Of a DNA stretch of 64,000 bases, positions 33,507 to 44,837 are shown piece by piece. The translations under genes and the position numbers were made by a program. Under the pieces are notes generated by a model, which saw only the letters and a program-made list of their open reading frames with translations, ran no database searches and was not told the DNA's origin. Origin of the DNA: Portulaca oleracea (Eukaryota > Streptophyta > Magnoliopsida > Caryophyllales > Portulacaceae); contig CM055870.1 in NCBI GenBank assembly GCA_029582165.1, positions 47,572,513 to 47,636,512 on the forward strand, given 5' to 3'. How positions within the stretch are numbered: position 1 is the first letter of the stretch; each line of letters opens with the position of its first letter.

Positions 33507-34029
33507 TAAATATTTCACACAAAAAAGTTAGACTTGAAACATATGTACCCATACATGGATGAACCCTTGAGTAGTTTTTCACTTTTTAATGAAAAGGTTA
33601 CAAACCACTATTTTTAATGAAAAGTGAAAACAATTTACATGTACTAGGGGGTTGGTTATTACTAATTATTCTCATATATGTTAAACATATAATAACATTA
33701 CATATATAACCTTGGAGAAATGTAACTGACATCAATTTTTAAATTGCAGTATTTCTTTAAATGGTACACTTAGAAAAGCAAAAAAAAAAAAAAAGCCTGT
33801 TACGTGAAAAATTGGTAGACACAAATAGTTTTGTACAATGTACCTGTAGCAACAGTTGTACAACTATTGAGATGGGTATAAAATCAATATACCATCCCTG
33901 AGATAATATGTCAAAATCCCCAACCCCTCCTCCCCCCCCAAAAAAAAACCAAAATCTAGGCAATCAAACCCCAAAAAATGATAATATACAAAACCACAAA
34001 AATGAAAGAATAAGGACACCCTTCATCAC
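33507..34029. other. Intergenic; downstream flank of the ANTH gene
   Basis: No gene. An A-run at 33780-33795 and a C/A run near 33931-33950. The 3' end of the clathrin assembly transcript probably lies here. Confidence 0.4.
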
Positions 34030-35223
34030 CTATGACAAACTAACTATAAGTTGAGAAGGTATACCTCCATAATCAATAAAAGGGTTAAATTGAATTAATG
34101 GTGGGAAATTATTATAAGATGGTGCAATTGAGTCTATCATGATTGGTTCCATTTCCTTTTCCTTTTCCATGACATTCCCATTCTTGTCATTTTCAATCCC
34201 CACTTTGATTATATCTTCGTCAAACACCACCCATTTATCAGTTATCACAGTCTTCAACTGCTCTGGCTTACCCTTGTCATCCTCAGTATGAATCTCTTTT
34301 GAGTAAGCCATGGTGGGTTCTGGTGATGTTTGATTGATAATCCTCTCTAATTCGATGAAATCCTCCTCTGGAATTTGGTCAATCTTAGGGCACTCGTCGT
34401 CATGAAGGATCCCAATCTTGTTACAAAACTCAAAGTAATTCGTGAGCTCATGGGATTGCCTTGCAGCCTTTTGTAGGACCTCCAACCCCAAGGTAGCATC
34501 CTCAATGCTAACTCCATAAGTCGAAATCTTCATCAATGCCTTGGCAATCCCATTACAAATCTTGCTGTAAAGCTCAAACACCTCAATTATCATGCAATCC
34601 ATAGCCTCAACCACAAGCAACTCGGTCATCATCCCACTCCCCTGATCAGGCTTAACTTGCAATGCATGGTCCATCAAACCCTGCCATCTCTGCACTCTAA
34701 CAAGCTTTGATTGGACTTTCTCAAAGTCCTCCTCGGTTCTCATTTCAGTCTCCTCCTTGAGCTCATCAGCCATGACCATGGACTTGGCATCAGAAAATGT
34801 AAAATACGCGCGAACAAATGCATTCTTAGGATGTAATTGAGAGGATGTATACGCGTCCTGGAAGGTAGACAAATCGAAGGGGAGACGACCAATGCGGCGT
34901 GTGCCTGGAGCCTTGGTACAGAGGACGCCATGGAGAAGCATCAAGCACTTGAGCACCACGCTCCAATCCTTCGTACGTTCCACGCGTCGGGTTACGGTTC
35001 GTAAAAAGATGAGGAGGAGAGAAGGAGAGGCTCGAACCCAAGTGAATACGCGCCGTGCATTCTTGTAATCCAAGAAGGTGTCATCGTGGTTGGTGGCCTT
35101 TATGATGGCAACTTCTAAACAGGGGTTACGGTGCCGAGATCGTCGCACCATTTGGGTTACCCAAAGCATGTTTTTGTCCTTTAACATTCCTAATACTCGC
35201 CTCCATAGCTTGTTCATCGTCAT
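34030..35223 (-). CDS. Putative clathrin assembly protein (ANTH/ENTH domain, PICALM-like)
   Basis: Single uninterrupted frame of 397 codons starting ATG at 35221-35223. The N-terminal ~130 residues form an ANTH domain: basic start (KLWRRVLGMLKDK), the family block EVAIIKATNHDD near 38-49, YKNARRVFTWVRASP, WSVVLKCLMLLHGVL, GRLPFDLSTFQD and AFVRAYFTF. A helical region follows (ELLVVEAMDCMIIEVFELY) and a conserved end (VITDKWVVFDED) as in the Arabidopsis At1g25240 / At1g68110 group. Such proteins bind phosphoinositides and clathrin during vesicle formation at the plasma membrane or trans-Golgi. The C-terminus has one NPF motif (FNPFIDYGG), an EH-domain ligand. Intronless, as expected for this subgroup. 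Start chosen because the conserved basic region begins within five codons. Confidence 0.93.
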   Translation of the reverse strand: MTMNKLWRRVLGMLKDKNMLWVTQMVRRSRHRNPCLEVAIIKATNHDDTFLDYKNARRVFTWVRASPSLLLIFLRTVTRRVERTKDWSVVLKCLMLLHGVLCTKAPGTRRIGRLPFDLSTFQDAYTSSQLHPKNAFVRAYFTFSDAKSMVMADELKEETEMRTEEDFEKVQSKLVRVQRWQGLMDHALQVKPDQGSGMMTELLVVEAMDCMIIEVFELYSKICNGIAKALMKISTYGVSIEDATLGLEVLQKAARQSHELTNYFEFCNKIGILHDDECPKIDQIPEEDFIELERIINQTSPEPTMAYSKEIHTEDDKGKPEQLKTVITDKWVVFDEDIIKVGIENDKNGNVMEKEKEMEPIMIDSIAPSYNNFPPLIQFNPFIDYGGIPSQLIVSLS

Positions 35224-35995
35224 TTTAATTTGTGGGATGAATTAGGGATGTTAGGATTGATCAACCGCTATTTTGCAGGTCGAGACCTTTTAGCCTTTTA
35301 TAGCTTTGAATAATTGCGAAACCAAAAGATCGATCAACCCAATAATTCAATTTGAGTTTGGAAGTGTATGAATTGAATGAGATGGGATGAGAACTTTCTC
35401 CATTGGCTTTGAATAAATTGAAAAGAGGAATTACGCAATCGCCCCGATGATTCGATTTGAGTTTGTGAAATGTACGAATTGAATGAGATGAGATTAATAT
35501 GGGATACGATGTTACAAATGGTATTCTCAATGATTTTATTTGAGTTTAGGAAATATAAGGATTGAAGGAGATAGAAAGAGATAGATTAATAGTGGGTGGC
35601 CTCTAGAAGGAAAAATCAAGTAGAGAAGGGAGGTCATGCGCACGTAACAATCACAAGGGTGTTTCAATTATTTGTGATATGATGTGCGACAAATTCCTTT
35701 CTCGTACTGATTTTTCCTTCTGTTGTTTGTTGAAACCAACAGGGGGAATGTGCTTTGTAAATGAATTCTTGAAAACCATTTGTTCTTACCTTTTATCATT
35801 GTTGTTATTATTTTTTGTGCTTTCACGAGAAAGATTACTAGCACCAATGATTTCTCATCCTCCCTTGTTTTTTTTAATGGAGTGTGAGTAATCTTGTTAT
35901 TCTAAAATTATATATTTTCTTTTCTAGGCAATTTCAGAATGTAGGATCTGCTATGATTATTGCAGTCAACGTTATTATTGATATTATCTTTTCTT
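35224..35995 (-). other. 5' flank of the ANTH gene
   Basis: Non-coding. It contains three loosely similar ~60-bp segments (35330-35540) with TTTGAGTTT and GAATTGAATGAGATG(A/G)GA, a local tandem-like pattern. No TATA box can be placed confidently. Confidence 0.4.
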
Positions 35996-35996
<1 letters not shown>

Positions 35997-36030
<34 letters not shown>

Positions 36031-36071
36031 GTTATTATTATTATTATCATCATCATTATTATTATTATTTG
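35997..36071. repeat. ATT trinucleotide microsatellite
   Basis: (ATT)n with GTT and ATC interruptions. Confidence 0.95.
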
Positions 36072-36149
36072 TAGTGCGATATATGGACATTAACCTGATT
36101 GTTGTCATCGGCTAAATGAATTGAATTGTTAGACATTATAGGAATATAT

Positions 36150-36944
36150 ATTATTTAATGAAGTTAGCATTATTGAGATTGTTATTGTCATTAAAATTAG
36201 ACATAACTGGTGGGAAAACATGATCAATATGAACATCAAAATCAGGAACAGAGTTGGACAGATCAACATGACCAGTTTTTGACTAGGAATGTCATCATGA
36301 GAAGCACATACAATATTAAAAGGATATAAAGCACCAGTAGCACAATTATGTGAACCATCAGTAGATTGATATGAAACATTTTTGAAAGAAAAGATTGATT
36401 CTTGAAAAATAATCTCACTGCTATGAAAAACCTTGTGTTTGTCTTGGTTTTATAGCTTGTAGCCTTTAACACCAAAAATGTATCCAAGTAACACAGATTT
36501 AATAGTTCTAAGATCAAACTTGTCCTTCTTTCCATTATACATAACATATGTTAGACATTCAATAGTTCTCAAATTATTAAGATTTGGCCTCTGTCCAAAT
36601 AAAATTTCAAAACGACTTTTCTAGTTATGACATATCCATAATTAACTTGATTATATGAGTAGCAGCTAGTACACATTCTCCCCAAAACTCTTAAGAAAAA
36701 CAACATGAAACCTCAAGATCCATCAGTATCCAATAAATGTCTGTGTTTCCTTTCTCTAATACTATTTTGCTAAGGAGTATTAGCTATAGATTTATGATGA
36801 ATCACACCATGGGCATCAAAGAAATGCTACAAGACTTGTTGGTGAATTAACACCATAATCAATGAGAATAATAGACAAGTTGACATTAAGATGAGTAGAG
36901 ACCATAACAAAAGAAGTTCTGAGTAATGAAAAGCACTTGTTAGG
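36150..36944 (-). pseudogene. Decayed copia integrase, C-terminal piece (copia-0 relic)
   Basis: The - strand reads, from 36944 down: VMVSTHLNVN near 36900, HGVIHHKSIA near 36800, RERKHRHLLD near 36750, RPNLNNLRTIEC near 36580, then NGKKDKFDLRTIKSVLLGY near 36530-36480 and SFKNVSYQST near 36390. These are the end of a copia integrase core and its C-terminal GKKxxL-type region, with many stops. Its upstream part continues at 38169-38257 and 62838-63010, beyond the insertions. Confidence 0.75.
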
Positions 36945-38168
36945 GGGTGCCACACATCTTTTTTAATTGACTCGCGGGTCACAACTTTTTTTTAATGCAT
37001 TCCCAGGGGACATTAAACTTACTTAAATAGCTGGAGGGTGACAAATGGGCATGTTTTGGCCGGAAAAAAAAGGGAAAGTCTTGTTTACCCTTGGTGTTAG
37101 GAGAAGCCATGATCAACCCATTTCTCCACAATGATAATGATGATGGTGATGATGATCTTCATGCCCATGATGCAGATGATGAAGATGATGATGATGATGA
37201 TGATGCCAAAAACCACCACCATCTCCAAAGAAGAGCCCTCACTCACTCAGTCACTATCTCACTTTCTACTTCTGGCTTCTTCAGAACACAATTCGACCGT
37301 TTTTATACTCCCTTCAAAAATCCTTCACTCACTCACTCACTTTCTACTTCTACAAATTCATGGTGAGAACAACAAATTGAAAGAGAGAAATCGATCAATC
37401 AATCGATCGACAAGATAATGTTCTACTCGCAGTGTTTGTTGTCAAAGAAGGGACCTCTCACAGCCATCTGGGTTGCTGGGTACCGCATCAAACGCCTCAA
37501 AAAGGGCCAAGTTAACGACACTTATATACCCTCTTATGTTGGTTTGTCTTCCTTCTTTCTTTACTTCTTCTTTGTTATGATTGATTTTCTCGATGTTTTG
37601 TCATCTGGGTTTGTAGTTTCTGTCAAGGAGTTTCTATCTTTGTTGATTGTTTGCTATGTTTAGATGAATTGGTGTATTGGGTTTTGATTTTGTTTTGAGT
37701 TTTGTGATGTTTTTGTGCCTGGTTAGTAGCATTTTGTGTTGTATGAAGGTTTGAATATTGATTAAGTTGAGAAACTGTGATGAGTTTTGTTTGATGTAGT
37801 CATCTGATCATTTTTTCATCTGGGTTTCCACAGTGTATATGTTTGTTTGAGAATTTAGTAGCAGGAAAGCTGTAGTTTTTGATGGAAGATTGTGTGCTTG
37901 AGAGATGTTCTTGATTGAAGCATACACAGTCAAGCAATCACTGGCCCGGAAGGCATTGTTTTTCAGCGGGCAAATTATGGGTAAAAGGGTCACTTTACTC
38001 AATTTTCAAGGGCAAACAAGACTTTTCCTTTTTTTCCGGCCAAAACATGTCGGATTGTCACCCCTTAGCCATTTAAGTAAGTTTAATGTCCCCCGAGAAT
38101 GCATTAAAAAAAAGTTGTGACCCACGAGTCAATTAAAAAAGATGTGTGGCACCCCCCAACAATTTTTT
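36945..38168. mobile_element. Pack-MULE with ~180-bp TIRs carrying a cohesin gene fragment
   Basis: TIRs (GTTAGGGGGTGCCACACATC left; complement of GTTGGGGGGTGCCACACATC right) match those at 32280-33497 along their length, including GACTCGCGGGTCACAAC and TTAAACTTACTTAA. The interior differs completely from that copy: a GAT-rich stretch (37128-37205), a 5'UTR-like pyrimidine-rich segment, a RAD21/SYN first exon (37418-37541) and intron-like sequence. No transposase. It sits inside the copia-0 integrase, whose two halves read on from both sides. A 9-bp TSD could not be recognised. Confidence 0.8.
37418..37541 (+). pseudogene. Captured first exon of a RAD21/SYN (kleisin) cohesin gene
   Basis: ATG starts MFYSQCLLSKKGPLTAIWVA and continues GYRIKRLKKGQVNDTYIPSYV before a donor (G|GTTTGT at 37542) in the phase expected for the family's first exon. 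MFYS..L..KGPL..IW.A is the signature of the N-terminal Rad21/Rec8 domain that binds SMC3. The pattern is closest to the Arabidopsis SYN2 type as I recall it. About 41 codons are present; the rest of the kleisin is absent. The sequence before the ATG looks like the donor gene's 5'UTR. Non-functional as a cohesin, though it could give a chimeric transcript. Confidence 0.8.
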
Positions 38169-38257
38169 TGCTTCAAATTTATCATGAATAAAATGTCTCC
38201 AAATAGTTCTACTATAATTATCCACAGCAGTCACAAAATACTTAAGAGTCATCAATG
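38169..38257 (-). pseudogene. Copia-0 relic, integrase core piece
   Basis: The - strand reads PSIDDSKYFVTAVDNYSRT and then IWRHFIHDKFEA, the first catalytic Asp region of a copia integrase. It joins 36944 on one side (across the Pack-MULE) and 62838 on the other (across the hAT and copia-2 insertions). Confidence 0.75.
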
Positions 38258-38265
38258 CTAGGCAC

Positions 38266-40793
38266 CAGTGGCGAATCCAGAAATAAAATTAAGCCATGAC
38301 TCGAAAAACTTACAATATTATTTTCTTTTGGGTATTTATCCTTGACGAGACACCATGACTCGAAAGTATCATTTGGTACTTGCAATATTATGATCTTGGG
38401 GTTGGTAAGGGTGATAACTGCGTTTCATGACTATGTTTTTAGGGGTTTTTGATAGTGAATTAGGGATAGTTTTGAGTGTAAATTTTGATTTTTATTCCAA
38501 TTTCCCTACTACACTTGGTGGTGTTGTTTTTGATGTGAATTTGTAGGTTTTGAGGCCAAAACACCAAGTTTTCTCTCAACTTTTGACAAGAGTGAAGACA
38601 CCACGGATAACTACAAGATATACCCAGACCGTGGTACAAATTTGGGACGGAAAGAAGCACAGAGTGATCGGACAGTGCACACCACGGTGTGACCGTGGTG
38701 GATGCCACGGTCCAGTTGCTGGCTTTCTAGGTGAGTAAAAGAAAAGCGGCAACATATTTTAGTGGGGATGAATTCTTTGCATGCATGCAGCCTTCATTTG
38801 TCCAATCACCAAATAGAAAGAAGGGGGGGATGGATTTCGTTAATTCATTTCCACTCGGCCCAATCAACCAAAGAGAGGTGGTGGCCCATGACTTCATTCA
38901 CCTACCATTTTACTCGGCCCAATGGAGAAAGAAGAAAGTGGAGGAAATTAATTGTATTTGGGCCATTCTTCAAGCGGTCCAATGGGAAGACTTGGAAGTG
39001 GAGGAAATTTATTGTATTTATTCCACAATCATTCGGCCCAGTGAACAATGAAGAAAGAGAGCAATGGAGGCCAATTCACTTGATTCACCCACCATTTATG
39101 CGGCCCAATCATGAGAAAGACTAGTGGAGCCCATTGAATTCATTCATCCACTCAATTCACTCGGTCAGCTATTCATTCGTCCAGCAGAAGAACAAAAGGG
39201 GAAAGGCTAAGGCAGTGCGTATCACGGGCAAGCCGTGATGACTGCCACGGTCCGTAGCGTAACGCTGCGTGTATCTTGGCCGTGGCTTGCAAGGAAAGGA
39301 AAAGAAGTGACGGTTATATTCTTGGCTGGGCAATTCACGGGGCCAGCTATCATCCACCATTCATCACCCTTCCATCAAGAGAAAAGACAAAAATCCTCCC
39401 ATCTACTCCTCCCCATCAATCAAGACCAATATCAAGATTGATTCAAGAAGGATTAAGATCAAGATTCAGGAAGAAATTTTCATCGCTCGCGAGGAGACTC
39501 CGCCCCGGGATCGAAAGGCTCGACGATCGTATTCCTTGTAGTTTGTATTTCTTTTCGATTTCTTTCTTTGTTTTGAGAATTAATCATGATGTTTGGAACT
39601 TGTGTCGTGTTTTCATTGAATATGAGTGAGTAGATTTCTTGAATTCTAGGGTTTTGCAACCCGAAGCAATGTAGTTTTGATTGATTGTTATTAGTTTGTG
39701 CATGAATTCTTGATTAGAATCAATAGAAGGGTGTATTTTTCATGTTTATGACTATTCTTAAGGCCTTGAATATTTGTAAGTTTGAGATTAACCTGAGAAG
39801 TACTGAAAGGTGAATTAGGGTAATCTGACTACCAACCTGTCTACCTAGGCTTACGAAAGTTGAAAAAGGAGTAGTAAACTAGGGAATCATTAGATAACCT
39901 GACCTTTTGAGACCTTCAATTCTGTTTAACCTAAAAGGCACACGAAATTTGTTTATTAGGTTGTTTAGAATAATTCTATTTAGCATCGAAAGGGCGATAG
40001 GATTCAGAGATTATCGATTCTTGATTCATTCTTGAATGTATGATTGTGAAAGCTAGGTTTTAGTAATCGAACTCGTTGTTAGGTTAGCATCTCCCTAGAA
40101 GTCTTTCTCTCTTGATTAGAACATTAGATTAATTTTTCCCGCTTTATTAGTTTTATTTAATTGTTAAACAATTACCAAAACCCAAATCTTGATTAGCTTA
40201 GCAATCGTGATAGAGATTAGTCTATTGAGCTGCTAATTGAGTCCCTGTGGGATCGACCTTGACGTGCTACTACGTACACCGTGCGCTTGCGGCCCTGTCA
40301 AAGGGCCTTTTTAAATGTAAGCTCGTCTTACCAAATCTTGTTCATATAGATAGCATAAATTTTCAAGTTTGATCGACTAATTCCACTAAATCAACTAACA
40401 TATAGCAAATAGAGTAATATTTCTATGAATTATATGTACTATATTATCACATTCAAACCAATCTAAATATAAATTACTCTAAAATTAAACTAAAATTTGA
40501 AGAGAATTTCAATTGATCATAATATAATATTATAACCGTTGGGCTTGCGAAACTTGAGATTAAAAAAAATGAAAAATAAGCTTGAGGGCGCCGATAAGAT
40601 TTAACACGAGACCACTATTTTTACATGTATTGTACCAAAAACAATGCACGCCACTCAGCCGCAGGCACTCACTTGAATACATGTTGCCATATATTATATA
40701 TAAATAATAATTGTCCACTGTCCAGGTATAATTTTTAAAATAAGAAACCTAATTTTTTTTTTTAAGCGGGAACCCATGTTAGATCCGCCTCTG
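38266..40793. mobile_element. hAT-like non-autonomous element, split by a solo LTR
   Basis: Ends CAGTGGCGAATCC (left) and complement CAGAGGCGGATCT (right), flanked by a perfect 8-bp TSD CTAGGCAC (38258-38265, 40794-40801). Short TIRs starting CAG and 8-bp duplications are typical of hAT. Without the inserted LTR it would be about 630 bp and has no transposase. Confidence 0.82.
38412..40300 (+). mobile_element. Solo LTR (Ty3/gypsy, Athila/Tat-like), 1,889 bp
   Basis: Begins TGATAACTGC and ends CCCTGTCA, flanked by a perfect 5-bp TSD AAGGG (38407-38411, 40301-40305). No internal region or second LTR follows. The end (GTCCCTGTGGGATCGACC, TACGTACACCGTGCGC) resembles LTR ends of plant Tat/Athila-type elements, which sets the + orientation. 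Its first half contains ACCGTGG/CCACGGT half-sites like those of the neighbouring Athila-like LTRs. Formed by recombination between LTRs. Confidence 0.82.
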
Positions 40794-40806
40794 CTAGGCA
40801 CCTTGT

Positions 40807-40884
40807 TGTTGGGTTAATTGTGTGGAGCCCAAATTATTATTTTGGTGGGATGAATTTTGGAAAGCCAAAATCATGCTTGGTGGG
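40807..40884 (+). repeat. Copia-2 left LTR, first piece
   Basis: Identical in order to the start of the right LTR at 61386 (TGTTGGGTTAATTGTGTGG). It ends in GTGGG, the target of the Athila-like insertion. Confidence 0.88.
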
Positions 40885-42649
40885 TGTTGCACAAGGGTTT
40901 GTTAGACCTTGGTACTATCGTTCTTCCACAGGGAGCTAGGGGCCTTCACATCAATTACTTAACTCTAGGTAGGGTTTAGGATTAAGAAAGGGGAGATGGA
41001 TTTTTGAGGTAAAAACAACACAAAAACACTAAGTTCGGTCAAAAGGTGAGACAATGTGTGTCAGGAGAATTTCGGGATGCAAACAGGGATACGGAAATGG
41101 GAATCGCAGCAAGAGAGTAACGAGAAGGGGAAATCAAATGGTAACTCCGTTGGAAAATACCCACCGGGCTTCCTTTTTCAAGGATAGTCCGGATTGACTT
41201 CCCCAAAGTCCATAGATAGACCCAAGGAGTCGATTAAGCGGAATTTCCTAGTTAGTTTCTATTCGCGTTCACGAACTAGAACACTAACTATCCCAATTCC
41301 TACCTTCCAACAATCATTGGATGTATTCGGGGTGTTTTCGCACCCAATTACATCCCACTTGAGGGAAGGATAGGGTTGGGAAATTGATTTCCTAACTAGT
41401 TACTCACTAATATTGCTAACCCAAACCTAATCACCCATTCGCACCCTTAATATCTCCCTAACCCATTAGGGTTCTAGCCACTAAACATCCTAACTATCAT
41501 GATACTAACATCAACAACATTAATCATGCTTAAAAAGATAAACAAGATGACAACAAACAATCAACAAAATCAATAAAAGCAACAAAAGAAAAACAGAGAT
41601 TAATAGATGAACTATGAAATAAAAGAGAGAAGGGTTAAGAAATACTCATTGATTGATGACAAAAAGCAAAAACTTTGAATAATAAATGCTCCAATGCTCC
41701 AAATATGATAATAATCTTCAAACTTGAAATAAAACTTGAGAGAATCCAGAACAAGAATCGATAACTCAGCAAAATCTTCACTAACTCTCTAATCAAAAGC
41801 TTAAATTGTGATAAAAGAAGGCTAAAAGTATCATAAAAGCTAGGTAAAAGGTGATTAAAGATTGTCTAAAGATTGATAAAAGATGTCCCTATGCTAAAAT
41901 GACTTAAAACAATATATAGTAACTCAGGTTGTTACTCAAAACCCATCACTTAAACACTACAAGACAAGCGTGTCGCGAGGACCGTGGCCACGGTCCTGCG
42001 TAAGGGAGGAAAGTTCTCTCTTCTCTTCGCTGTACCGTGCGCACGGTACCCAGGCACCGTGGGCACGGTGTAGGCGATTTAGGGTTGGCAATTCTTCGCT
42101 CCTTCGCACTGCCGTGGCTACGGTCATCGGGGACCGTGGCCACGGTCTCCTTCGGCCAACTTATTCCTTGGGTAGGGCAGTATGCTCACCGTGGCTACGG
42201 TCAGGTTGACCGTGACCACGGTCCATCTCGGGTTGCAACTCCTCCTTTGGGCGTTTGGCTTCAATCTGACCGTGGCTACGGTCAAGGTGACCGCGGCCAC
42301 GGTCTATCTTGGCCACTTGGTTACTTCAGGGTGCAGCGCCCGCTACGGAATTGGTCGCGGGGGCTATCTTTTGACTCCTGGGAGCTTGCGCTTGCGTTTC
42401 CGCGCTTTCGACATACTCGACCCTTCCGATTCCGCTGCCTTTGACACGACCAGGGCTCGGGGAATCTTAGGGAACCTCAAGATTCCCAAGATTGGTGCAA
42501 AAATAGCCCATTCAGCATCGTGTTGAGTAAAACCTTCGGAAACTACAAAAAATAAACAAAACGCATTAAAAGTTATTAAAATGAGCTAAGAGACAAGTCA
42601 AAAGCTTAAGGATTTAGGCGGTATTTAGACGCGAAAACGAGTCTAAACA
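40885..42649 (-). repeat. Left (3') LTR of the Athila-like element
   Basis: TGTTGCAC...TCTAAACA, 1,765 bp, nearly the same as 53326-55095. Putative TATA box complement at 41913-41918 and a nine-unit palindrome array at 41979-42304. Confidence 0.9.
41979..42304. promoter_or_regulatory. ACCGTG/CACGGT palindrome array, nine units
   Basis: Units include the perfect palindromes GGACCGTGGCCACGGTCC (41979-41996), GTACCGTGCGCACGGTAC (42032-42049) and GACCGTGGCCACGGTC (42132-42147); the others have one or two centre mismatches. The array starts 61 bp upstream (- strand) of the TATA box at 41913-41918. Confidence 0.65.
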
Positions 42650-44837
42650 CCTCCCCACACTTAAACTTTTGCTCGTCCCGAGCAAACAAAACAAAACAAA
42701 CTGACTAACACTAACTCCGCTGTCGTGGGAGAGAAACGGATGCATTTAGCGTATGCACCAAGCCCTTTGAACCCCCCGGCAGCCCGAGTGGACGAGATGG
42801 ACTCGTGAGGGTTTGTAGCGGCTGTACCCTCAAAAGCCAAAGAAAAAGGAGAGAGGGAAAGTGAAAACAAAATCGAAGAAAACTCAAGGAAAGAAAAAAC
42901 AAAGGCTTTGATCCATAAGATCTCGCAATCCAAACTAAGAAAACGCGATTAAACCTCCCAAAGTAACCGTTAGGAGCATCTCACAAACACCAAACTCAGA
43001 AAAAGGTCGATCTTGAAGATTTTTCAACTCCCTACACCTTGTACCAAGCGAAACCCCACATGAAAAGGTTTTAACGGGAACCAAAAGACTCTAAAAACTC
43101 GCGTCCTAATTTGAAAACAACGAAACGACTAAGAAAAGCGTTTCCTTCCCTCGCATTTGGTCGCCCTTGGCTTGGTGAGGGCCGTAGGTGATGCAAGGGG
43201 AGGCCCCACTCTTTTAGGAAGCAAAAACTTTTCCTTTTCTTTCTTTTTGAGTTGGATTTACCATCGAAAATTGCTTTTCCTTTCTCTCTTTTTTTTTTCT
43301 TTTTGGTTTTTAAAAGTCGGTATTAGCCTTACTTTCGGGAATTGGACGGCCCATATAAGGGGTATACGCTCCCAACACGGTCTTTTCCATTCGCCTCTCC
43401 GTCGCAAAGCGATATGGGAGGAGGGTTAAGGGGTATCCATGCCGTACCACGAATACCGGGCCCGTGTAGGTTGGCTAAGTGTGGGTGGTTAATGTCTACA
43501 ACGACACGCTCCACTTATTCAGGTTAGTGTATCTTAAGAGAGCTTTTCTTTCTTTTCTTTTCTTTTTGCACTTTTTTTTTTTTTTTTGCTTTTGCTAAAC
43601 GAAAACAAAACCAACTCTGACACAAGCTCCTTAAACCTCCCGGTTCCAGCAAAAAGAGAAAGGAACGGGGGTCTCGCTAGACACTTAATGAAAGGAGTTT
43701 ATTAAGGGTAAGTCTCGACTAGAACCCGAATTAGGGTCGAAAATGCTCCAACCGTTTACTTTTAAAGAAGTTTAAGAACGGCTTCTCAACTCCGAAAACG
43801 AGATACAGGAAACAAAACCAAACAAAGACAAAACGAAAAGAAAAACGAAAAGGTTTTCACTCCCTTTTTTTTTCCTTTTTCACACAAAAATTTTCAAATT
43901 TTAGCAAAAACTAGGAAAACAAGGAACAAGATGACTAGGTGATCTACCCTTGAAGTAGAATATCTCTCCCCCACACTTAAAACTCCACAATGTCCTTATT
44001 GTGGGAAGGAGTCACATGAAAAGGGTAGAGAACCTACAAAAACACAAACAAAACAACTAGCAAGTAGAAATGGTGGCGACCCGAGCCCACACGGCTCCAA
44101 CAGCAATATATAACCCAACACAGACATTCACAGGGGTTCGCCACCCAAAAGAAAACCAAGCATGCGACGGATCATAATAGGAATTCACGTAAAAAGAGTA
44201 AGGTGGAAAGATATTACCTCAAACTCTTCAAAAGCGTTAAAACAGCGATCTAGAGTCGTCGTTTAAGTGAATCAAAACGATGTTAGAGCAAAAGACGACT
44301 TAAAATCGATAGAACTCCCATGCGAGACCAAAAACAAAAGAAAGGAAAAACTAACTTAAAAGACTATGAAAAACAAAACCAATTACAAAATGTACATTGC
44401 CAATGACTTGCCTTATCCCCGAGTCTCACTCATTGAGGCGGGAAATAAGGGCGAAACTCTATACATACCAACCGAAATGACTGATTCATTGCATTCATCA
44501 CAACAATATTCATTTACAAACCATCAGTGATCAAAATACAACCGAAACAAGAGTAAACAAACTTCTCCGTCCACAAAAATAACCATCGAACAACCAAAGG
44601 ATAACCCGACAACACATGAAAGACCAACAACGCAAGGCAAACCCGAGCATCATAACCAAACAACCCCAAAATCATGCCAAAACATGCCAAATGAAACCGA
44701 GAGATCAACACACCAAAACCATCAGACATCGCATCCAAACCCCGAAGAAGCACCCCCCACACTTGTACTTCACAAAATAAAGCAAATTAAAGCGATGATA
44801 AAGGTCGGGTAGGGGGTTGAGTGCTTACAAACAGTCC
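42650..44837 (-). other. 3' non-coding region and polypurine tract of the Athila-like element
   Basis: The - strand reads GTGTGGGGAGG immediately before the LTR (42650-42660), a good polypurine tract. The rest has no sustained domain. Its blocks from 42670 to 44120 recur in the same order in TR-GAG copy 1 (20820-22240). A hydrophobic 82-codon frame lies at 44514-44762 (- strand). Confidence 0.65.

Noticed and set aside
35908..36108. Poly-Asn ORF on the - strand
   Set aside because: Translation of the ATT microsatellite.
37091..37366. 91-codon Asp-rich ORF as a gene
   Set aside because: Low-complexity GAT run within Pack-MULE cargo; no family match, and the frame ends before the captured cohesin ATG.
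36930..38180. 9-bp TSD for the cohesin-carrying Pack-MULE
   Set aside because: No matching 9-mer found at the two ends; the left tip appears eroded. Element status rests on the TIRs and on the interrupted copia frame.
41979..42304. Palindrome array as a CRISPR array
   Set aside because: Units are short, imperfect, irregularly spaced and inside the LTR of a plant retrotransposon; no cas genes.
42037..42526. Overlapping Arg/Gly-rich ORFs in the Athila LTRs (also 54426-54972)
   Set aside because: Produced by the GC-rich palindrome array and flanking LTR sequence; not conserved as a frame between the two LTRs.
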